This document shows positions 60,881 through 64,000 of a stretch of DNA of 64,000 bases, in pieces. Origin of the DNA: Stigmatella erecta (GTDB lineage: Bacteria > Myxococcota > Myxococcia > Myxococcales > Myxococcaceae); the NCBI RefSeq assembly GCF_900111745.1, contig NZ_FOIJ01000016.1, positions 153,815 through 217,814 on the forward strand, in the 5' to 3' direction. How positions within the stretch are numbered: the stretch's first letter is position 1; the number at the start of each line of letters is the position of its first letter. The notes under the pieces are model-generated. The model did not search any database and was not told the origin of the DNA. It worked only from the letters and a program-made list of their open reading frames with translations. The translations under genes and the position numbers were made by a program.

Positions 60881-63451
60881 CTACGGCGTGCCCTTCGTCA
60901 GGCGCAGCTCCGCGCCCTGGGCGCTGGCGGGCACCGTGACGCGCACCGTGCGCGCGGCGGCATCGTGCCGCGCGGTGAGCTTGCCGCCCGAGGCCAGCGT
61001 GGCCGTGGCCCCTGGCTGCTCCCAGCCGTAGACCACCACGTCGATGCTCTTCCACCACGGCGGGTACTTGCCCGTGGGCGGGGCGAGCTTCACGCGCACC
61101 GTGCCCTCGCCCGCCTCGCAGGTGAACTCCTGCCGCAGGAAGGCGCCCTTCTTGTAGTCAAAGCTGCGGCCGTCATCGAGGTAGACGCTGCCCTGGCACT
61201 CGGGGCCCGGGTAGACGCGCAGCTCCAGCGCGCCCTGCGGCTTCTCGTTGGTGCTCTGCACGAGCGGCTGGAAGGGCAGGATGCTGCCCGCGCGCACGAA
61301 CACCGGCAGGACCTCCAGCGTGGGGGTGATTTTCGGCGCCACGAGCGGCCGCGTGTCCGGATCCGTGGGGTTCTCCTTCTCCTTCACCACCTTCTGGCCC
61401 GTCCAGAAGTCGAACCAGTCCACCTGCGGCAGCGTGGGCCGGTACGCATCCATCGCGTCGGCGTAGGGCGGCGGCACCACCATCAGGCTCCGGCCGAGCA
61501 GGAACTGGTTGCCCGCCCACAGGTCCAGCGGGTGCTTGTCCGGCGCCGCCTCGGGGAACTCCAGGAACAGGGGCCGCATCATCGGGATGCCCGTGCGCGA
61601 AGTCTCCTCCGCCAACGTATAGAGGTAGGGCATCAGCCGGTAGCGCGTCTCGATGGCGCTGCGGCGCACGGCGAGCGGGCCGGGGCCGTTGGCCCACACC
61701 TCGTGGGGGGCCATGTGCTTCTCGGAGTGGTTGCGGTGCAGCGGGTTGAAGGCCGCCACCTGCGTCCAGCGCGTGAGCAGCTCCGGCGAGGGCGAGCCCG
61801 AGAAGCCGCCCGAGTCCACCCCCGCGAACGAGAAGCCGCTCAGGCCCAGGTTCAGCAGCATGGGCGTGCTCAGGCGCAGGTGGTTCCAGGTGGCGCTGTT
61901 GTCGCCCGTCCAGGTGATGGCGTAGCGCTGGCCCCCTGCGTACGTGGCGCGCGTGAGCACGAAGGGGCGCTCGCCGGGCTTGAGCTTCAAGAGGCCGTCA
62001 TACGTGGCGCGCGCGTTCTGCGTGCCCAGCACGTTGTGCAGCTCCGCGTGCGAGGCATTGCGCGAGGCGAAGCCCGGCTCCTCGATGCGGTGCACGGACT
62101 CGCGCGGCATCGTCTTCAGGGGCGTCTCGAAGACGGAGGGCTCGTTCATGTCGTTCCAGAACCCGTCCACCCCCTGCTTCACGAAGTCCTGGTGGAGGGC
62201 GCCCCACCAGGCGCGCGTCGCCGCGCGGGTGAAGTCCGGGAAGGCCGAGGGCCCCGGCCACACCGGGCCGGTGAAGATGCTGCCATCCGGGTTGTGGATG
62301 AAGTGGTTGCCCGCCACGCCCGTGTCGTACGGCGCATAGCCCGCGTTGGGCACCGCCGGCACGTGCAGGTCCGTGACGGTGACGACGTGGAGGTTCTGCT
62401 GGTGGAGATCCTTCAGGAGGCCCGCGAAGTGGGGGAACTTCTCCTTGTCGATGGTGAAGGGCCGCTTCCGGTCCTGGAAGTCGATGTCCAGGAAGAGCAC
62501 GTCCGAGGGGATGCGGTCCGAGCGCAGGCGCGAGGCGATCTCCCGCACCTGGGACTCGGGCTCGTAGCTGAAGCGCGACTGCTGGAAGCCCAGGGCCCAG
62601 AGAGGGGGCAGAGGGGAGGGGCCGGTGAGGAAGGCATAGCCCTCGAGGACCTTCTTCGGCGAGGGGCCTTGAATGACGTAGTAGTCGAGCGGGCCGCCGT
62701 CGGAGCCGAACGAGAAGGCGTCGTGCCACTGCTTGCCGAAGTTGAAGTGCGAGCGCCAGGTGTTGTCGAGGAGGATGCCGTGGGCGCGGCCGGCGCGCAC
62801 CGCCATGAAGAACGGGATGCTCTTGTAGAGGGGGTCGGTCGACTCCTGGTGGCGGTAGGCGTCGGTGTTCCACATGGTGAAGGCCATGTCCCGGCGGTCG
62901 AGCGGGCCGGGCTTGTCGCCGAGGCCGAAGTAGTGCTCGTCCAGGGGCATCTCCTTGGTGACCTGGAAGCCGCCGCCCACGAACTGGGTGGGGCGGTGCA
63001 GGGCATCGGCGGAGAGCACCTGGCCCTGCCGGTCGAGGATGACGAGCCGCAGGGGGTTCTTCTCCAGCCGCACCTCCAGGGCCGCCGTCCGGAAGCCCGC
63101 GGCCTGGGCGGTGTCCGGCAGGGCGGAGACCTTGATGCGGCGCGTGCGGGCCTCGGGGAGCACGGCCCAGGAGGCATCCTCCGGCAGCGTGGCGCCGGGG
63201 CTGATGCGCACGCGGAGCACGTCGTCCCTCAGGGCGCTGATGCGCAGGGTGGCCTCACCGGCGCGGGCCTCCAGGCCCTCGTCCAGGGCGCGCACGGCGG
63301 TGGCCTGGGTGAGGAATTGAGGGGCGGCGGGGGGCGTGGCGTGGGGCGCCTGGGCCTGGGGGGCGGCGGGAGCGGGCTGAGCCTGAGCAGCGGTGAGCGA
63401 CAGGGACAGCGAGCACGCCGTACCCAGACGGAGCAGCAAGCGATTGGCCAT
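60881..63451 (-). CDS. Secreted GH31 alpha-glucosidase-type glycoside hydrolase
   Basis: 856 aa from the ATG complement at 63449-63451. A signal peptide (LLLRLGTACSLSLSLTAAQA) and a Pro/Ala/Gln-rich linker are followed by an N-terminal beta domain, the (beta/alpha)8 barrel and C-terminal beta domains. The nucleophile motif GFWNDMNEPS lies near 430-436 and the acid/base motif WTGDNSATW near 513-521, so it is expected to be active. It cleaves terminal alpha-glucosyl bonds in the periplasm or outside. The upstream reading frame to 63634 adds only non-signal sequence and is not used. Confidence 0.95.
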   Translation of the reverse strand: MANRLLLRLGTACSLSLSLTAAQAQPAPAAPQAQAPHATPPAAPQFLTQATAVRALDEGLEARAGEATLRISALRDDVLRVRISPGATLPEDASWAVLPEARTRRIKVSALPDTAQAAGFRTAALEVRLEKNPLRLVILDRQGQVLSADALHRPTQFVGGGFQVTKEMPLDEHYFGLGDKPGPLDRRDMAFTMWNTDAYRHQESTDPLYKSIPFFMAVRAGRAHGILLDNTWRSHFNFGKQWHDAFSFGSDGGPLDYYVIQGPSPKKVLEGYAFLTGPSPLPPLWALGFQQSRFSYEPESQVREIASRLRSDRIPSDVLFLDIDFQDRKRPFTIDKEKFPHFAGLLKDLHQQNLHVVTVTDLHVPAVPNAGYAPYDTGVAGNHFIHNPDGSIFTGPVWPGPSAFPDFTRAATRAWWGALHQDFVKQGVDGFWNDMNEPSVFETPLKTMPRESVHRIEEPGFASRNASHAELHNVLGTQNARATYDGLLKLKPGERPFVLTRATYAGGQRYAITWTGDNSATWNHLRLSTPMLLNLGLSGFSFAGVDSGGFSGSPSPELLTRWTQVAAFNPLHRNHSEKHMAPHEVWANGPGPLAVRRSAIETRYRLMPYLYTLAEETSRTGIPMMRPLFLEFPEAAPDKHPLDLWAGNQFLLGRSLMVVPPPYADAMDAYRPTLPQVDWFDFWTGQKVVKEKENPTDPDTRPLVAPKITPTLEVLPVFVRAGSILPFQPLVQSTNEKPQGALELRVYPGPECQGSVYLDDGRSFDYKKGAFLRQEFTCEAGEGTVRVKLAPPTGKYPPWWKSIDVVVYGWEQPGATATLASGGKLTARHDAAARTVRVTVPASAQGAELRLTKGTP

Positions 63452-63850
63452 AAAGGGAGGAGTTCCTCGAAAGAGGTGCGGACAGCGGGACCGGGGATTG
63501 TCGGGTGCGTGAATACCCCGGGCAACTGCTTTGACAGCCATTCGCGATGAGCGCACCGCGTCAGGGATTAGCGATTGCGCGGCCCTGGGGCGGCAGGTGG
63601 GAGGGGCGGGCGCTGTCCGTCCAAAAGGAGGCACGGGACGGAAAAGCGTCTGCCACCGCTGGCGCCAATGTAGGACCAGTGCCTACTTATCAGGACCCAG
63701 AGGCTACGACTCCAAGCCAGTAGCCGGGGGCAGCATCTGCAGCAGCGCGTGAAGGGCGGATTGTAACTTTTGCCCTCCGTCGCAGCGAGCGCGTGCCAAG
63801 CCCATTCCGCAAGCACTTGAAATCACAAGGCCTGGCCCTTTGGGGCAGTG
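63452..63850. other. Intergenic region without recognisable gene
   Basis: About 400 bp beyond the start of the GH31 gene. It has no convincing reading frame and no tRNA or rRNA that I can see. It presumably carries the GH31 promoter, but no clear -35/-10 pair stands out. Confidence 0.4.
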
Positions 63851-63866
63851 TGGCACGCGTGATGCT
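63851..63866 (+). promoter_or_regulatory. Sigma-54-like -24/-12 promoter
   Basis: TGGCACGCGTGATGCT places GG and GC exactly ten bases apart, as required for sigma-54, with the full TGGCAC -24 box and ATGC instead of TTGC at -12. It points to the right, into the G-rich repeat and out of the window. The gene it might serve is not visible. Confidence 0.45.
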
Positions 63867-63890
63867 AAGACTCTTTCCCGAAGCGAACGC

Positions 63891-64000
63891 GGGGCAGGAC
63901 GGGGCGGTACGGGGCAGGACGGTGGGGCGGGTAGGACGGGGCAGAACGGGCGGGACGGGGCAGAACGGGCGGGACGGGGCAGGGCGGGTAGGACGGGGCA
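63891..64000 (+). repeat. G-rich tandem repeat (continues past the window)
   Basis: From 63891 to the end the sequence is built of degenerate copies of a ~10-bp unit GGGGCAGGAC, with a ~19-bp superunit (ACGGGGCAGAACGGGCGGG) repeated at least twice. Runs of three and four G every 4-6 bases could fold as G-quadruplexes on this strand. There is no open frame of note. Confidence 0.75.

Noticed and set aside
60626..63550. Plus-strand frame of 974 codons opposite the GH31 gene
   Set aside because: The minus strand has the full GH31 catalytic motifs; the plus frame is His/Arg/Gly-rich noise.

Overview
The window is high-GC myxobacterial DNA (Myxococcota, suborder Cystobacterineae; a Stigmatella/Archangium/Myxococcus-type genome is my inference). 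The main reasons are the order rsmG - [parS array] - parA - parB - bactofilin, many Ser/Thr kinases fused to other domains, sigma-54 activators with GAF or FHA sensors, abundant lipoproteins, and a SitA-like toxin/immunity locus. The chromosomal location is probably within a few tens of kilobases of the replication origin, because mnmG, rsmG and parAB-parS lie close together. No dnaA is in the window.

Layout. 0-12.8 kb: mnmG, a HEAT-like protein, a secreted ADYC-like protein, a very large kinase/nSTAND/PEGA/SUMF1 fusion with a GAF-type sigma-54 activator upstream of it, an RCC1-repeat lipoprotein and a lysozyme-like protein. 12.8-18.8 kb: the chromosome-segregation block, with DnaA-box-like sites in front of rsmG, an atypical zinc-ribbon/kinase/discoidin protein, five parS palindromes, parA, parB and bactofilin. 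The bactofilin carries a strong internal ribosome site exactly at codon 28. 18.8-21.2 kb: egtB-egtD (ergothioneine). 21.3-23.6 kb: a SitBAI-like locus whose toxin gene is cut by an in-frame TAG. 23.8-37.7 kb: a degenerate histidine kinase, a PLL-like propeller, a GldA/F/G-type ABC system with DUF4340, and an ExbB-ExbD-TonB-receptor-lipoprotein operon in which the receptor has its own N-terminal TonB domain.

37.7-48.4 kb is an accessory island of lower GC. It holds a phage-like small protein, a Fic protein behind a near-perfect palindrome, two nearly identical kinase genes 5,357 bp apart, a VWA lipoprotein, a protein with a possible His/Cys dyad of the caspase type, and an AT-richer two-gene module (an 87-aa protein plus a caspase-like peptidase) whose second gene has its ribosome site inside a hairpin. 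A probable IS5-type transposase remnant lies beside the module. This module is the best candidate for an undescribed system.

48.4-64 kb returns to core-like sequence: a kinase-TPR protein, an FHA-type sigma-54 activator, a LytS-type kinase with a frameshifted LytTR response regulator, a UGT-like glycosyltransferase, a frameshifted VWA protein, a GH31 alpha-glucosidase, and a G-rich tandem repeat at the right edge behind a sigma-54-like promoter. Two frameshifts lie in C/G runs and may be sequencing errors. Names of families come from motif recognition by eye; no database search was run.
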